Of a stretch of 64,000 nucleotides of DNA, positions 22,822-32,804 are shown in pieces. Below the pieces are notes generated by a model. It was not told where the DNA came from and did no database searches. It worked only from the letters and a program-made list of their open reading frames with translations. The DNA comes from Vibrio sp. S17_S38. Its GTDB lineage: Bacteria; Pseudomonadota; Gammaproteobacteria; Enterobacterales; Vibrionaceae. The translations under genes and the position numbers were made by a program. Position 1 is the first letter of the stretch, and each line of letters starts with the position of its first letter. Location: contig NZ_JAAUWW010000014.1 of the NCBI RefSeq assembly GCF_014694375.1, forward strand, positions 42,130 to 106,129. Reading direction: 5' to 3'.

Positions 22822-23035
22822 AATGTGATTTGCCTACTAATGTTCGCGCGATCTTTTAAAATAGTGGATTAGTATAGCGAGTTCACTTATTCGCCTCAAT
22901 CTGTGATTACAGTAAAAGCTAAGGATTGCAGTAAAAGAGAAGAACTTATAAGCTTTGGCCGAAAAATAAGCCTGAAAAAGGCAAAAAGAATCACATTGAT
23001 GTAAGTTGAGTGGCGATATTGGAGAGAGATAAGCA

Positions 23036-23590
23036 ATGTTGGATGTAATTTTGTTGGCTTTAGCGTTAAGTATGGATGCTTTTGCGGTATCGATTGGATT
23101 GGGATCCAAAATAGGCACAGAGCAAACTAAGCCAATTAATTTAGCATTAAAAGCGGGTATTTATTTTGGCGTGTTTCAGGCATTAATGCCATTTATTGGT
23201 TTCCTTGGAGGTCATGGCGTTTTAGGGTGGGTTGAAGATTATGCTCCTTACATTGCTTTCATTTTATTGTTATTTATTGGCGGCAAGATGGTGTATGAGT
23301 CTTTTTCAGAAGGAATTGAAGAGGATATTAGCCAAATTACTCACCGTATAATGCTTACGCTTGCGATTGCGACCAGTGTCGATGCGATGGCTGCAGGATT
23401 TAGTTTACCTTTATTGGATGTGAATCCATTTTTAGCTTGTGCCATTATTGGTTTCATCACTTTTGTATTCAGTTTCTTGGGTGTGTTTATTGGTCGAAGA
23501 AGTGGGACTTGGCTTGAAAGTAAAGCTGAACTGGCTGGTGGTGTGGTGTTGATATTGATCGCGTTTAAGTTTTTATTGCTTGATGCTTGA
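23036..23590 (+). CDS. mntP: Manganese efflux pump MntP
   Basis: 184 aa with six predicted membrane helices in two repeats. The conserved acidic membrane motifs are present: [14 protein letters not shown] in the first half and [13 protein letters not shown] in the second. MntP exports Mn2+ from the cytoplasm. The ATG at 23036 has GGAGAG upstream. In several bacteria this gene is controlled by a yybP-ykoY riboswitch or MntR, but I see no convincing match to either in the 214 bases upstream. Confidence 0.92.
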   Translation: MLDVILLALALSMDAFAVSIGLGSKIGTEQTKPINLALKAGIYFGVFQALMPFIGFLGGHGVLGWVEDYAPYIAFILLLFIGGKMVYESFSEGIEEDISQITHRIMLTLAIATSVDAMAAGFSLPLLDVNPFLACAIIGFITFVFSFLGVFIGRRSGTWLESKAELAGGVVLILIAFKFLLLDA

Positions 23591-23601
23591 TGCTTGATGC
23601 T
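23577..23601 (+). repeat. Heptanucleotide tandem repeat at the mntP stop
   Basis: TGCTTGA is repeated three times (23577-23597) plus a 4-base partial copy. The second copy supplies the mntP TGA stop, so the repeat straddles the end of the gene. Confidence 0.85.
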
Positions 23602-23643
23602 AGGCAAAGTATCAACTGGGTAATACAAGTTCTATCATGTTTT

Positions 23644-23679
23644 AAGGCCGTTAAGTGAATACCACTCAACGGCCTTTTT
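23644..23679. terminator. Bidirectional terminator between mntP and tusA
   Basis: Stem AAGGCCGTTAAGTG / CACTCAACGGCCTT, 14 positions with one mismatch, followed by T on the plus strand and A/T-rich sequence on the minus side. It serves the convergent genes mntP and tusA. Confidence 0.88.
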
Positions 23680-23700
23680 GATTTTGGAATACTGAGAAAC

Positions 23701-23946
23701 TCATAACCCTTTTTTGATCAAAAACTGATAAGGCAATTGCTCAATTTGAGCGGCAATCAATTGATGATCCATAAAACGGCAAAAGCTTGGAATATCACGC
23801 GTGGTGGAGGGATCATCGGCGGTAATAAGCAAAGTTTCTCCATCTTGCAGTGTGCGGATGGTTTTACGCACCATCATTACCGGTTCAGGGCAGCGCAGTC
23901 CATTAGCATCTAAAACCTTATTAGCGTTGTTGGGATCAAAAGGCAT
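23701..23946 (-). CDS. tusA: Sulfur carrier protein TusA
   Basis: 81 aa, the enteric length. TusA accepts persulfide sulfur from IscS and passes it to TusBCD for 2-thiolation of wobble uridines (mnm5s2U), the same position modified by MnmE/MnmG encoded nearby. The active-site cysteine is Cys19 in the motif [13 protein letters not shown], and the [14 protein letters not shown] segment is conserved. It lies 3 bases after cyaY and is probably cotranscribed with it. Confidence 0.95.
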   Translation of the reverse strand: MPFDPNNANKVLDANGLRCPEPVMMVRKTIRTLQDGETLLITADDPSTTRDIPSFCRFMDHQLIAAQIEQLPYQFLIKKGL

Positions 23947-23949
23947 CGC

Positions 23950-24264
23950 TTATACCCACTCAATCTCTTCATCGGCATGCTTGGCACATTCTTCTTTGAC
24001 CAAGGCAAATAATTCAATGCCTGTTTTTGAGCAGATCCAGTTGTTATCAACATACTTAAAATGATAACCGCCTGATTTAGACGCCAGCCAAATTTCATGC
24101 ATTGGTTCTTGGCGATTAATAATAATTTGACTACGGTTTTCAAATTCAAGCGTCATCACATTTCCCGACACTTCGTAATCAATATCTGCGCCTGAATCGT
24201 CAATGGCTTCTTCGATGGCGGTCATTTGAATATCGACCAATTGGTGGAATTCGGTATCATTCAT
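23950..24264 (-). CDS. cyaY: Iron-sulfur cluster assembly protein CyaY (frataxin)
   Basis: 104 aa from the ATG at 24264, which gives the family N-terminus MNDTEFHQLVDIQMTAIEEAID; longer in-frame extensions to 24411 have no family resemblance. CyaY binds iron and regulates IscS-dependent Fe-S assembly. The acidic first helix and the segment NRQEPMHEIWLASKSGGYHF with the conserved tryptophan are present. It is divergent from lptM, as in E. coli. Confidence 0.95.
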   Translation of the reverse strand: MNDTEFHQLVDIQMTAIEEAIDDSGADIDYEVSGNVMTLEFENRSQIIINRQEPMHEIWLASKSGGYHFKYVDNNWICSKTGIELFALVKEECAKHADEEIEWV

Positions 24265-24399
24265 TGTTTGGTTGTCCTTTGTTGATAAACATGGGCAGAT
24301 AATGCTTTCGATATCACTTGATCTTGGGGTGTTTGGTATTGCTTTTCTTGTGTGTGGTGCGATTATAGAGGGCATTAAATCATTAATCACGATATCGAT

Positions 24400-24624
24400 A
24401 TGAAAAAACATACTTTAGCATGGTTTGCCTTGATGGTAACAACGTTAGCAGGATGCGGTCAGACGGGTCCACTTTATTTACCAAAAGATGAACCAAAGCC
24501 AACCAATACGGGCACAATCTCGATTAAAGGTTCTGATGGTTCGGTTACCACTACACCAGTAGAAAGTGATGAAAAATCGAAGACAGAAACGCAACAATCT
24601 CAACCTACAGAATCGGCACAGTAA
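24400..24624 (+). CDS. lptM: LPS assembly-associated lipoprotein LptM (YifL)
   Basis: 74 aa. A lipoprotein signal peptide ends in the lipobox LAGC with Cys19 as acylation site. The following GQTGPLYLPKD matches the conserved short motif (GPLYxP) of LptM, which helps the LptD/LptE translocon form its correct disulfides. The remainder is a low-complexity, Thr/Ser/Gln-rich tail. It is the first gene of a lptM-lysA run ahead of dapF. Confidence 0.85.
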   Translation: MKKHTLAWFALMVTTLAGCGQTGPLYLPKDEPKPTNTGTISIKGSDGSVTTTPVESDEKSKTETQQSQPTESAQ

Positions 24625-24635
24625 GGAAGACAAAA

Positions 24636-25886
24636 TTGGATTATTTTAATTATCAGGATGATGGTCAGCTTTGGGCTGAAGATGTATCGCTTACTGAACT
24701 TGCACAACAGCACGGAACTCCACTTTATGTGTATTCACGTGCCACTCTTGAGCGTCATTGGAAAGCCTTTGATTCTTCGGTAGCAAACCATCCTCATTTG
24801 GTGTGCTATGCCGTTAAAGCCAATTCGAATATTGGTGTGTTAAATGTGTTGGCTCGCTTAGGTTCTGGTTTTGATATTGTTTCTGGCGGTGAGCTTGAGC
24901 GTGTTATTGCAGCCGGTGGCGATGCGAAAAAAATCGTATTCTCTGGTGTGGGTAAAACTGCCGCAGAAATGAAGCGAGCTTTAGAGTTAGGGATTAAATG
25001 TTTTAACGTTGAATCAGAACCTGAGCTTGAGCGTTTAAATAAAGTGGCGGGTGAGTTGGGTGTGATTGCCCCGATTTCTCTGCGTATTAATCCTGATGTT
25101 GATGCGCATACTCATCCTTATATTTCCACTGGTTTGCGTGATAATAAATTTGGTATCGCGTTTGATCGTGCGCCACAAGTATATGCGTTTGCTAACAGCT
25201 TACCGAATTTGAATGTGCAAGGCATCGATTGCCATATTGGTTCTCAGTTAACCGAACTAACGCCATTTATTGATGCCACTGATCGTTTGCTGGCCTTAAT
25301 TGATGAGCTAACCTCGCAAGGGATTCATATTCGTCATCTTGATGTTGGTGGCGGTTTAGGTGTGGTATATCGTGATGAATTACCACCACAACCATCCGAT
25401 TATGCTAAAGCGTTATTGTCTCGCTTAGAAAATCACAGTCATCTTGAATTAATTTTTGAACCTGGACGCGCTATTGCTGCGAATGCAGGAATTTTATTGA
25501 CGAAGGTTGAATTGCTAAAACCAACTGAGTACAAAAACTTTGCCATTATTGATGCAGCAATGAATGACTTAATTCGTCCTTCTTTATACCAAGCTTGGAT
25601 GAATATTGTGCCTGTCGCGCCGCGTAAAGGTGAAGCGCTCATGTATGATTTGGTCGGCCCGATTTGTGAAACCGGTGACTGCCTTGGGAAAGACCGTGAA
25701 TTAGTGCTTGAAGAAGGCGATTTACTGGCGATACGTTCTGCTGGCGCTTATGGTTTTGTGATGGCATCAAATTACAACACTCGCGGTCGAGCCGCAGAAG
25801 TGATTGTCGATGGCAGCCAAGCGCATGTGGTTCGTCAGCGTGAAAAAATTGAGTCTTTGTGGGAATTGGAAAGTTTACTTCCGTAA
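24636..25886 (+). CDS. lysA: Diaminopimelate decarboxylase
   Basis: 416 aa from a TTG start that has AAGGAAG at the right distance; no nearby ATG or GTG gives a full-length product. LysA makes L-lysine from meso-DAP with PLP. The PLP lysine is Lys61 in CYAVKANSN, the glycine-rich phosphate loop is LDVGGGLGV, and the EPGRAIAANAG and GPICETGDCLG motifs with the active-site cysteine are present. With dapF downstream it joins the last two steps around meso-DAP. Confidence 0.97.
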   Translation: MDYFNYQDDGQLWAEDVSLTELAQQHGTPLYVYSRATLERHWKAFDSSVANHPHLVCYAVKANSNIGVLNVLARLGSGFDIVSGGELERVIAAGGDAKKIVFSGVGKTAAEMKRALELGIKCFNVESEPELERLNKVAGELGVIAPISLRINPDVDAHTHPYISTGLRDNKFGIAFDRAPQVYAFANSLPNLNVQGIDCHIGSQLTELTPFIDATDRLLALIDELTSQGIHIRHLDVGGGLGVVYRDELPPQPSDYAKALLSRLENHSHLELIFEPGRAIAANAGILLTKVELLKPTEYKNFAIIDAAMNDLIRPSLYQAWMNIVPVAPRKGEALMYDLVGPICETGDCLGKDRELVLEEGDLLAIRSAGAYGFVMASNYNTRGRAAEVIVDGSQAHVVRQREKIESLWELESLLP

Positions 25887-25898
25887 GACCTAAATTTT

Positions 25899-25932
25899 AT
25901 CGCCTTAACCTAATATTGTAGGTTAAGGCGAT
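25899..25932 (+). terminator. Hairpin between lysA and dapF
   Basis: Perfect 14-bp inverted repeat ATCGCCTTAACCTA / TAGGTTAAGGCGAT with a 6-base loop, followed by GTTTTATTT. It could terminate or attenuate transcription between lysA and dapF, or stabilise the lysA mRNA end. Confidence 0.75.
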
Positions 25933-25965
25933 GTTTTATTTAAAACGAGTTATTAACGAGGCGAT

Positions 25966-26796
25966 ATGCATTTCCATTTTTCTAAAATGCACGGGTTGGG
26001 TAACGACTTTATGGTGGTCGATTGTATTACCCAAAACATCTTCTTTTCCCCTGATCTGATCCGTCGTTTAGCCGACCGTCATACTGGTGTTGGTTTTGAT
26101 CAATTGTTGGTGGTAGAAGCGCCTTATGATCCAGAAACAGATTTCCATTATCGTATTTTTAATGCCGATGGCAGCGAAGTAGAGCAATGTGGCAATGGCG
26201 CACGTTGTTTTGCGCGTTTTGTGCGTATGAAAGGCTTAACCAACAAATACAGTATTAATGTCAGCACTAAAAAAGGTCGCATGATATTAAAAGTGGAAAG
26301 TCACGATCTCGTTACCGTGAATATGGGGCATCCAGTATTTGAGCCAAGTAAAATTCCATTTAAAGCTAAGCAAGCCGAAAAGACCTATATCTTGCGTGCG
26401 GGTGCACACACTTTATTTTGTGGCGCCGTTAGTATGGGCAATCCGCATGTTGTCACCATTGTTGATGATGTGGATACCTTTGATGTTGAATCGATAGGGC
26501 CATTACTGGAATCGCATGAGCGTTTTCCTGAGCGTGTTAATGCGGGCTTTATGCAAATTATCGATCGTAATAACGTGAAATTACGTGTGTATGAGCGTGG
26601 CGCGGGCGAAACCCAAGCCTGCGGCAGTGGCGCGTGTGGCGCTGTGGCTGTTGGTATAGATCAAGGCTTACTCGATTCAGAAGTCACCGTACAATTACCG
26701 GGTGGAGAGTTACGTATATTCTGGGTTGGAGAAGGTCATCCATTGCATATGACTGGCCCTGTGGCGCATGTGTATGATGGTCAAATTACTTGCTAA
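25966..26796 (+). CDS. dapF: Diaminopimelate epimerase
   Basis: 276 aa. DapF converts LL-DAP to meso-DAP for lysine and peptidoglycan. It is a cofactor-free two-base enzyme; the catalytic cysteines are Cys75 (QCGNGARC) and Cys219 (ACGSGACG). The N-terminus [15 protein letters not shown] is typical. The order dapF, DUF484 gene, xerC, yigB is conserved in gammaproteobacteria. Confidence 0.98.
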   Translation: MHFHFSKMHGLGNDFMVVDCITQNIFFSPDLIRRLADRHTGVGFDQLLVVEAPYDPETDFHYRIFNADGSEVEQCGNGARCFARFVRMKGLTNKYSINVSTKKGRMILKVESHDLVTVNMGHPVFEPSKIPFKAKQAEKTYILRAGAHTLFCGAVSMGNPHVVTIVDDVDTFDVESIGPLLESHERFPERVNAGFMQIIDRNNVKLRVYERGAGETQACGSGACGAVAVGIDQGLLDSEVTVQLPGGELRIFWVGEGHPLHMTGPVAHVYDGQITC

Positions 26797-26819
26797 ATAA
26801 TGAATAAAAAGAGTGCATT

Positions 26820-27572
26820 GTGGTGTCCGTAACTGAACAGAAAATAGCAGCTGATAATTTAACTGCCGAAATTGTGGCTGATTACTTAAAAGATCATCCT
26901 GATTTTTTTGCTGAGCGTGGGCGTTTATTGGATCGATTAGCTATTTCGCACTCTCAGCAAGGCGCGGTGTCGTTAGTTGAAATTCAAATGCGTCGTCAGC
27001 GACAAAAAATTGAAGAACTTGAAGAAGACATTACTCAACTTATGTCACTGGCGGCGAAAAATGATCGAACGTTTCATCAACTTATGGATCTGCAACAACA
27101 GCTATTACGTTGTGATTCGCTGACTCAAATAGTTGAAGCGCTAGATGGTTATTCCAATGCTATTGGGTTGAAGTCGCATATCTTTTTGCTCGATCAAAAT
27201 CATAATAAATGGGCTTTGGAATCTGAAACCTACCAACGTTTTATAACCAATCATCTTAATGGTAAACCGGCTTATTTAGGGCGTTTAAATCGACATGATC
27301 GCCACGCTTTATTTGGTGGTGAACGTTTTAGTAATGATGAATTATCAGAGCTAGGATCTTATGTGATTTTACCTTTAGTGCGTAAAGATTCGTTGGGCCT
27401 ACTGGCATTTTCTAGCCAAGAAGGTGGCCACTTTCAACCGGAGATGGATACTTTATTTTTACGACATCTGTGTGCTTTAGTGGCATTTTTAGTGGTGTCG
27501 ATAAATGATAATAAAGAGGTTGAATCTTCCGCTGTTAGTGTTGAAAAACTCAGTTGTGTGAATGAGTCTTAA
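26820..27572 (+). CDS. DUF484 family protein (YigA-type)
   Basis: 250 aa from a GTG. The N-terminal segment [23 protein letters not shown] is the DUF484 hallmark; it is followed by a coiled-coil stretch (about 55-75) and a GAF-like fold (about 90-235). The biochemical role is unknown. It sits between dapF and xerC and ends 2 bases before the xerC start, so coupling to xerC is likely. Confidence 0.88.
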   Translation: MVSVTEQKIAADNLTAEIVADYLKDHPDFFAERGRLLDRLAISHSQQGAVSLVEIQMRRQRQKIEELEEDITQLMSLAAKNDRTFHQLMDLQQQLLRCDSLTQIVEALDGYSNAIGLKSHIFLLDQNHNKWALESETYQRFITNHLNGKPAYLGRLNRHDRHALFGGERFSNDELSELGSYVILPLVRKDSLGLLAFSSQEGGHFQPEMDTLFLRHLCALVAFLVVSINDNKEVESSAVSVEKLSCVNES

Positions 27573-27574
27573 GC

Positions 27575-28525
27575 ATGAGCTTTGAATCAGACGAACTTTC
27601 CGACAGCTTCGCGCAACCATTACAGCAGTTTTATGATTATCTCATCAATGAAAAAGGCTTGAGTGAGCGCACTAAAGCCAATTACCAACAACAACTTTGC
27701 ACTATCGCGTTGCAGCTCTCTGAATCAGGTCTTACGGGTTGGCAGGAGATTGACGCTGCTTGGGTTAGACAAGTGGCAAGCAAAGCTAAGCGCGAAGGCC
27801 TAAAGGCTAGCAGCATTGCCACGCGCCTTTCTTCTCTCCGCAGTTTTCTTGATTATCTTATTGTGATTGGGTTATTGAAAGCTAATCCTGCCAAAGGTGT
27901 ATCCGCGCCTAAAAAACAACGACCATTACCGAAAAATCTTGATGTCGATGAGATGGGAATTTTGCTGGAAGTGCAAGATGACGATCCATTGGCTATTCGA
28001 GATCGTGCCATGATGGAGCTTATGTATGGCGGTGGTTTACGTTTGGCTGAATTGGTAAGCATTGATGCCAAACAAGTGCATTTAAGTCATGGCAAAATGG
28101 ATCAAGGCGAGATTCGCGTGATTGGCAAAGGAAATAAAGAGCGAAAAGTACCGGTATCGGGTTACGCAAAAGAATGGTTAGAACGTTGGTTAAATATTCG
28201 CTCATCCCTTGCGGCGGAAGGTGAGCCGGCTTTATTTGTGTCTCAACTCGGTAGCCGTATTTCGCATCGTAATGTGCAAAAACGTATGGCTGAGTGGGGA
28301 ATTAAGCAGGGTGTCTCAAGCCACATTAGCCCGCATAAGCTGCGTCATTCTTTTGCTACCCATCTGCTTGAGTCCAGTGGTAATTTACGTGCGGTACAAG
28401 AGCTACTCGGGCACGAAAATATCTCCACCACGCAAATTTATACCAGTTTAGACTTCCAACATTTAGCACAGGTGTATGATAAAGCGCACCCAAGAGCTAA
28501 GAAAATCAAAAAATCGGACGACTGA
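27575..28525 (+). CDS. xerC: Site-specific tyrosine recombinase XerC
   Basis: 316 aa. XerC acts with XerD at dif to resolve chromosome dimers, and in vibrios it is also used by integrative phages. An N-terminal SAM-like core-binding domain (about 13-100) precedes the catalytic domain. The catalytic residues are Arg156, Lys185, His254, Arg257, His280 and the nucleophile Tyr289, in the expected contexts ([35 protein letters not shown]). Genomic position next to dapF and yigB supports XerC over XerD. Confidence 0.97.
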   Translation: MSFESDELSDSFAQPLQQFYDYLINEKGLSERTKANYQQQLCTIALQLSESGLTGWQEIDAAWVRQVASKAKREGLKASSIATRLSSLRSFLDYLIVIGLLKANPAKGVSAPKKQRPLPKNLDVDEMGILLEVQDDDPLAIRDRAMMELMYGGGLRLAELVSIDAKQVHLSHGKMDQGEIRVIGKGNKERKVPVSGYAKEWLERWLNIRSSLAAEGEPALFVSQLGSRISHRNVQKRMAEWGIKQGVSSHISPHKLRHSFATHLLESSGNLRAVQELLGHENISTTQIYTSLDFQHLAQVYDKAHPRAKKIKKSDD

Positions 28526-28576
28526 GTGGATTAATACCATTATCGCTTCTCGTGACTGCTTGTATAAGGATTATTT

Positions 28577-29305
28577 ATGCCACTTCGATTCTACCGTAAT
28601 ATTCCGACCATTAAAGCCATGACCTTTGACCTCGATGATACCCTTTATGACAATCATCCTGTGATCATGTCGGTAGAAAAAAGGGCGAATCAATGGATGC
28701 ATCAACATCATCCGATTAGCAAGGAGATGGATCAGAAGCAATGGCGCACCTTTAAACTCAATCTTGCCAAGCAAACGCCATTCTTGCAAAGCGATGTTAG
28801 CGAGTGGCGCTTTCAACAGATCCGTCAGGGGCTAATGCATTTGGGTTACGATGATCCAAGCGCCTCTCAAGCAGCGAAAGATGTCATGGAACAAGTGCTA
28901 ATTTGGCGCCATGAGATTGATGTTCCTGATCTTACTCATCAAGTGATGAAAGAGTTGAAGCAACATATGCCTTTGATTGCGATCACTAATGGTAATGTGA
29001 ACCCGGCTAACATCGGCTTGGGCGAGTATTTTGACTTGGTTCTAAACGCAGGACCAGATGGTTGGGCTAAACCGCATGTAGATATGTTTACGACTGCATT
29101 AGCCTACTTAAATGTACCAGCCGAAAATGTGTTACACGTTGGCGATAATTTGATTTCTGATGTTGCTGGAGCCAAATATGCAGGTATGCAAGCGTGCTGG
29201 ATGAATGATTTTGGCAAAGTATTGAAACAGCAAGATGATGCCATATTGCTGCCAGATGTGGAGATCACTTCGATGAATGATTTATTGGCTTTTATTGGTC
29301 TATAG
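28577..29305 (+). CDS. yigB: HAD-superfamily phosphatase YigB
   Basis: 242 aa. HAD motif I is FDLDDTLYD, motif II is AITNGN, and motif III/IV is around KPHVDMF and HVGDNLISDVAGAK. In E. coli YigB dephosphorylates 5-amino-6-(5-phosphoribitylamino)uracil in riboflavin synthesis and some sugar phosphates; specificity here is inferred from position next to xerC and similarity. The cap domain is the C1 type. Confidence 0.9.
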   Translation: MPLRFYRNIPTIKAMTFDLDDTLYDNHPVIMSVEKRANQWMHQHHPISKEMDQKQWRTFKLNLAKQTPFLQSDVSEWRFQQIRQGLMHLGYDDPSASQAAKDVMEQVLIWRHEIDVPDLTHQVMKELKQHMPLIAITNGNVNPANIGLGEYFDLVLNAGPDGWAKPHVDMFTTALAYLNVPAENVLHVGDNLISDVAGAKYAGMQACWMNDFGKVLKQQDDAILLPDVEITSMNDLLAFIGL

Positions 29306-29448
29306 ATGTGAGGGAGGTTGTGACAGGTCGATTAAAAGGTTTAATGCTATTGATAAGTTTGTTATAAAAGCATGAAGGCTTATTAGTTAGGTCTATTCTT
29401 CGAGGTTCATGATGAGCTCGATCTATAATTATAAACACGGATGTTATT

Positions 29449-30243
29449 ATGAAAAAAATGATCCAAGCGGCTGCTCTTGCAGTATCGCTTTTTGCCGCGA
29501 CGTCAACGATGGCAGATACTACGTTACAAAACATTTCTAAATCAGGTGAGCTGCGTGTGTGCTTTGATGCCGGTTATATGCCTTTTGAGATGAAAGCCAA
29601 AAATGGTGAATTCATTGGTTTTGATATCGATCTTGGTCAAATGTTGGCGAAAGCGATCGATGTGAAATTTACGCCAGTGAATACTTCTTGGGACGGTATC
29701 ATCCCTGCTCTATTAACCAATAAATGTGATGTGATCATGGGGGGTATGACTATTACGGCCAAACGTAATATGCAAGTCAACTTCACCCAACCTTATGTCG
29801 TTATTGGTCAAAGTATTCTATTAAATTCTAAATTGGCCGGTACGGTTACCAGTTATCGTGATCTCAATGATGCTAAATACACCATTGCCACGAAGCTTGG
29901 TACGACAGGTATTGTGGCGGCTGAACGCTTCCTTCCAAATGCAAAACAAAATAAATTTGAAACGACCGCTGATGCCGCTCTTGAGGTTTCGAATGGTAAA
30001 GCTGATGCGTTTGTTTATGACTTACCTTTTAATGCGATTTATGCCGCGCAAAATAAAGGCCAAGTGGTTCATCTTGACCAACCCTTTACCTTTGAACCGC
30101 TTGGGTTTGCAGTTCGTCAAGGCGATGCTGATTTCCTTAATTTCCTTAATAATTATTTAAACCAAATTAAAGGTGATGGTACTTACGATCGTATTTATAA
30201 CAAATGGTTTAAATCGGCTTCTTGGTTAAGCAAGGTTCAATAA
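29449..30243 (+). CDS. Amino-acid ABC transporter substrate-binding protein
   Basis: 264 aa. The signal peptide ends at about residue 22 (TSTMA-DT). The rest is a SBP family 3 protein: GELRVCFDAGYMPFEMK, GFDIDLGQMLAK and a ligand-carboxylate site near MGGMTITAKRNMQVNFTQPY. It delivers a polar amino acid to the permease encoded next. Which amino acid cannot be read from sequence. A long hairpin (30253-30298) separates it from the permease gene and probably keeps its mRNA level higher. Confidence 0.9.
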   Translation: MKKMIQAAALAVSLFAATSTMADTTLQNISKSGELRVCFDAGYMPFEMKAKNGEFIGFDIDLGQMLAKAIDVKFTPVNTSWDGIIPALLTNKCDVIMGGMTITAKRNMQVNFTQPYVVIGQSILLNSKLAGTVTSYRDLNDAKYTIATKLGTTGIVAAERFLPNAKQNKFETTADAALEVSNGKADAFVYDLPFNAIYAAQNKGQVVHLDQPFTFEPLGFAVRQGDADFLNFLNNYLNQIKGDGTYDRIYNKWFKSASWLSKVQ

Positions 30244-30252
30244 TCTCCTCTT

Positions 30253-30298
30253 AAATACGGCCAGTGATTTATTTTTACAATGAACACTGGCCGTATTT
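30253..30298 (+). terminator. Intercistronic hairpin in the ABC transporter operon
   Basis: Perfect 14-bp inverted repeat AAATACGGCCAGTG / CACTGGCCGTATTT with an 18-base loop, followed by a T-rich stretch. Located between the binding-protein gene and the permease gene, it fits partial termination or 3'-end protection. Confidence 0.75.
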
Positions 30299-30337
30299 TA
30301 TTGATGCAATTTTAAATATGTTCACTAGAGAATTTTT

Positions 30338-31285
30338 ATGCAACCTAGACCCAATAAAGTTTTTTGGAATTTAGTGTTTGTAGGCATTGTTGTCGCATTG
30401 TTTTCACTCATTTATTTATCCACTTCACGTATTAATTATCATTGGAATTGGGAGCGTGTCGTTCCTTACGTTATCAATACTCAACCCGAAATCATTACCG
30501 CGCCTCGTGATGGGGATGTTGTGACTAATTCACAAGGAAAATTGATCCTACAATCGGTTTCTGGTGATGAGTTAATGGATTTGTCTCCGTTTAAAAACTT
30601 GAATGTGACAGATGGTGACTTGGTATTTGAAGGCGACACTCTAGCGGAGCGTAGCCAATGGCGACTCGGCACGTTAAGTAAAGGCGTGATCGTGACCATT
30701 CAATTATCTGTTATGTCATTAGTTTTTGCTGTAGTTATTGGTATGGTGGTCGCGTTAATGCGGTTATCAAGTAATATCGCACTGCGCAATTTAGCCATTA
30801 GTTATATTGAATTAATTCGTGGCACACCATTATTAGTTCAAATCTTCATTGTGTATTTCTTTATTGGTACGGTTTTAGATTTAGAGCGATTCACTGCAGG
30901 GGTTGTCGCTTTGTCTATGTTTACCGCCTCTTATGTGGCAGAGATTATCCGTTCTGGTATTCAATCTATCCATAAAGGTCAAATGGAGGCTTCTCGTTCA
31001 TTAGGTATGACATATCCTCAAGCGATGACTCATATTATTTTGCCGCAAGCCTTTAAACGCGTATTGCCACCCATGGCAGGACAATTTATTAATTTAATTA
31101 AAGACTCTTCTTTAGTTTCTGTGATTGCGATTACCGATTTAACCAAAGCGGGCCGAGAGGTCGTCAGTGGTAGTTTTGCGCCATTTGAAGTGTGGTTTAC
31201 CGTGGCTTTATTGTATTTGCTGCTAACAGGTAGTTTGTCGTGGGCCATTCAGATATTAGAAAAGAGGTTATCTGTCAGTGATTAA
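30338..31285 (+). CDS. Amino-acid ABC transporter permease (HisM/GlnP type)
   Basis: 315 aa. After a first membrane helix (about 9-27) comes an unusually long hydrophilic stretch of about 80 residues (28-108) before the standard permease core. The core shows the family sequence [19 protein letters not shown] and the EAA loop ([31 protein letters not shown]) that contacts the ATPase. Ordinary permeases of this family are 220-250 aa, so the inserted periplasmic stretch is the odd feature. Its stop overlaps the start of the ATPase gene by 8 bases. Confidence 0.9.
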   Translation: MQPRPNKVFWNLVFVGIVVALFSLIYLSTSRINYHWNWERVVPYVINTQPEIITAPRDGDVVTNSQGKLILQSVSGDELMDLSPFKNLNVTDGDLVFEGDTLAERSQWRLGTLSKGVIVTIQLSVMSLVFAVVIGMVVALMRLSSNIALRNLAISYIELIRGTPLLVQIFIVYFFIGTVLDLERFTAGVVALSMFTASYVAEIIRSGIQSIHKGQMEASRSLGMTYPQAMTHIILPQAFKRVLPPMAGQFINLIKDSSLVSVIAITDLTKAGREVVSGSFAPFEVWFTVALLYLLLTGSLSWAIQILEKRLSVSD

Positions 31286-32051
31286 TTCTAATGAAACTCA
31301 CTCGCCGACACTACAAGGTGAGCCAATGATCGTCGCCGAAAAAATTAATAAGATTTATCCTAACGGTTGTCATGCTTTAAAAAATGTTTCCGCGACAGTT
31401 AAGCGTGGCGAAGTTGTAGTGATTGTTGGGCCTTCAGGTTCAGGTAAATCAACTTTTTTACGTGCTTTAAATCAATTAGAAACCATTAATGATGGCAGTA
31501 TTGTGATTGATGGTACTGATATGTATGCGCGTAAAACTAACATAAATACTTTGCGTGAGAATGTAGGAATGGTATTCCAAAGTTTTAATCTATTCCCGCA
31601 TAAAACCGCATTAGAGAATGTCATGCTTGCGCCAATGGTGGTATCTAAGCGCAGTAAAGCTGATGTTGAAAATGATGCCAAAGCATTAATGGATAAAGTG
31701 GGGTTAGCCGATAAGATGACGAATTACCCAAACCATTTGTCTGGTGGTCAGCAGCAACGAGTGGCAATTGCTCGTGCGTTAGCGATGCAGCCGCATATTA
31801 TGTTATTTGATGAACCAACTTCTGCTCTTGATCCTGAAATGGTAGGGGAAGTATTAGAAGTTATGAAAAATCTTGCTAGCGAAGGGATGACCATGGTGGT
31901 TGTGACGCACGAAATGGGTTTTGCACGTGAAGTGGCTGACCGAGTGCTGTTTATGCAAGATGGCGAATTACTGGTGGATGCAAGTCCGAGTGATTTCTTT
32001 GATAATCCAGAGCATCCTCGATTACAGCAATTTTTATCTATGCTGCTTTAA
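31278..32051 (+). CDS. Amino-acid ABC transporter ATP-binding protein (GlnQ type)
   Basis: 257 aa from a GTG that overlaps the permease stop; an internal ATG at 31326 is an alternative start. All ABC motifs are present: Walker [11 protein letters not shown]-loop [11 protein letters not shown], signature [16 protein letters not shown], Walker [13 protein letters not shown] and the H-loop [19 protein letters not shown]. The family is polar amino-acid uptake. It is the last gene of the three-gene transporter operon and ends 30 bases before the convergent DTW gene. Confidence 0.93.
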   Translation: MINSNETHSPTLQGEPMIVAEKINKIYPNGCHALKNVSATVKRGEVVVIVGPSGSGKSTFLRALNQLETINDGSIVIDGTDMYARKTNINTLRENVGMVFQSFNLFPHKTALENVMLAPMVVSKRSKADVENDAKALMDKVGLADKMTNYPNHLSGGQQQRVAIARALAMQPHIMLFDEPTSALDPEMVGEVLEVMKNLASEGMTMVVVTHEMGFAREVADRVLFMQDGELLVDASPSDFFDNPEHPRLQQFLSMLL

Positions 32052-32081
32052 ATTGGCAGAGATGAGCTCGTCCAATTGTGC

Positions 32082-32714
32082 CTATTTTCTATGGGTGCTA
32101 TTGGTTTGAGCATGCACCCGATGATGCCTATCATCTTCATATACTTCTAAAAACAGCTCGAAGTAATCTTGTAGCTGTTTTACCTCTTGCTTATGTCCAG
32201 CCTCTAATTCAGTCAATAACCCAATCCCTACTTCACAGGTACATAAGTTACCAGTGGCTTGATTGCGGCGCAGTGCGTAATGAGACTCTTGTTTCGGTTG
32301 TAATATAACTTTGGGCAAGGCGCTTAACCACGGGCTTTTGTTGATCATCTTTTTGGCTTCTTGCCATGTACCATCCAAAATAATAAACAGTGGTGAAGTA
32401 TGATCGGTTTGAGTTTTTAGCGTATTCATATCGACCGCATCTTCATTTGGAAATACCACATAACTTGGTCTTTGCTTAATTTGTTCAAGTAAAGCGGCTG
32501 GTGGATGCAGGCGATCCCAAATATGTACTTCGCAATGAGGTAAGCACTGTTGCAGCAGTTTGCCAGTATTGGTGGCACGAGTGAGTTCTTTGGGGTGCGA
32601 GAGCAGAGCAATGTTGAGTGAGGAAGATAGTATTGGGCGCTGATTACACAAACACTGGTAACGTAAACTGCATTTAGGGCAAGCAGGAGGTGTGGATGAT
32701 GTAGTATTGGACAT
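32082..32714 (-). CDS. DTW-domain tRNA-uridine aminocarboxypropyltransferase (TapT-like)
   Basis: 210 aa. The DTW domain is recognised by DGTWQEAKKM and by the N-terminal cysteine cluster CPKCSLRYQCLC, which probably binds zinc. Members TapT (YfiP) and TuaA transfer the aminocarboxypropyl group of SAM to uridine, giving acp3U47 in tRNA. The LLSHPKELTRATNTGKLL segment matches the SAM-side motif. Assignment to TapT rather than another DTW subgroup is an inference. Confidence 0.85.
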   Translation of the reverse strand: MSNTTSSTPPACPKCSLRYQCLCNQRPILSSSLNIALLSHPKELTRATNTGKLLQQCLPHCEVHIWDRLHPPAALLEQIKQRPSYVVFPNEDAVDMNTLKTQTDHTSPLFIILDGTWQEAKKMINKSPWLSALPKVILQPKQESHYALRRNQATGNLCTCEVGIGLLTELEAGHKQEVKQLQDYFELFLEVYEDDRHHRVHAQTNSTHRK

Positions 32715-32804
32715 GCTGAACTCAATAAAAAATATGCAGAATAAATTGTATCATTACTCCGCGTATTTTAGGCCGCAAGACATCTGGTAATATTGGTGTA
32801 AGCC

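Noticed and set aside
22822..23035. yybP-ykoY (manganese) riboswitch upstream of mntP
   Set aside because: The gene is of the right kind, but I could not find the conserved core sequence; only two imperfect copies of a CAGTAAAAG motif are present.
24265..24411. N-terminal extension of cyaY
   Set aside because: It adds 49 residues not typical of frataxins and would overlap the divergent lptM start; the conserved MNDTEFHQ start is at 24264.
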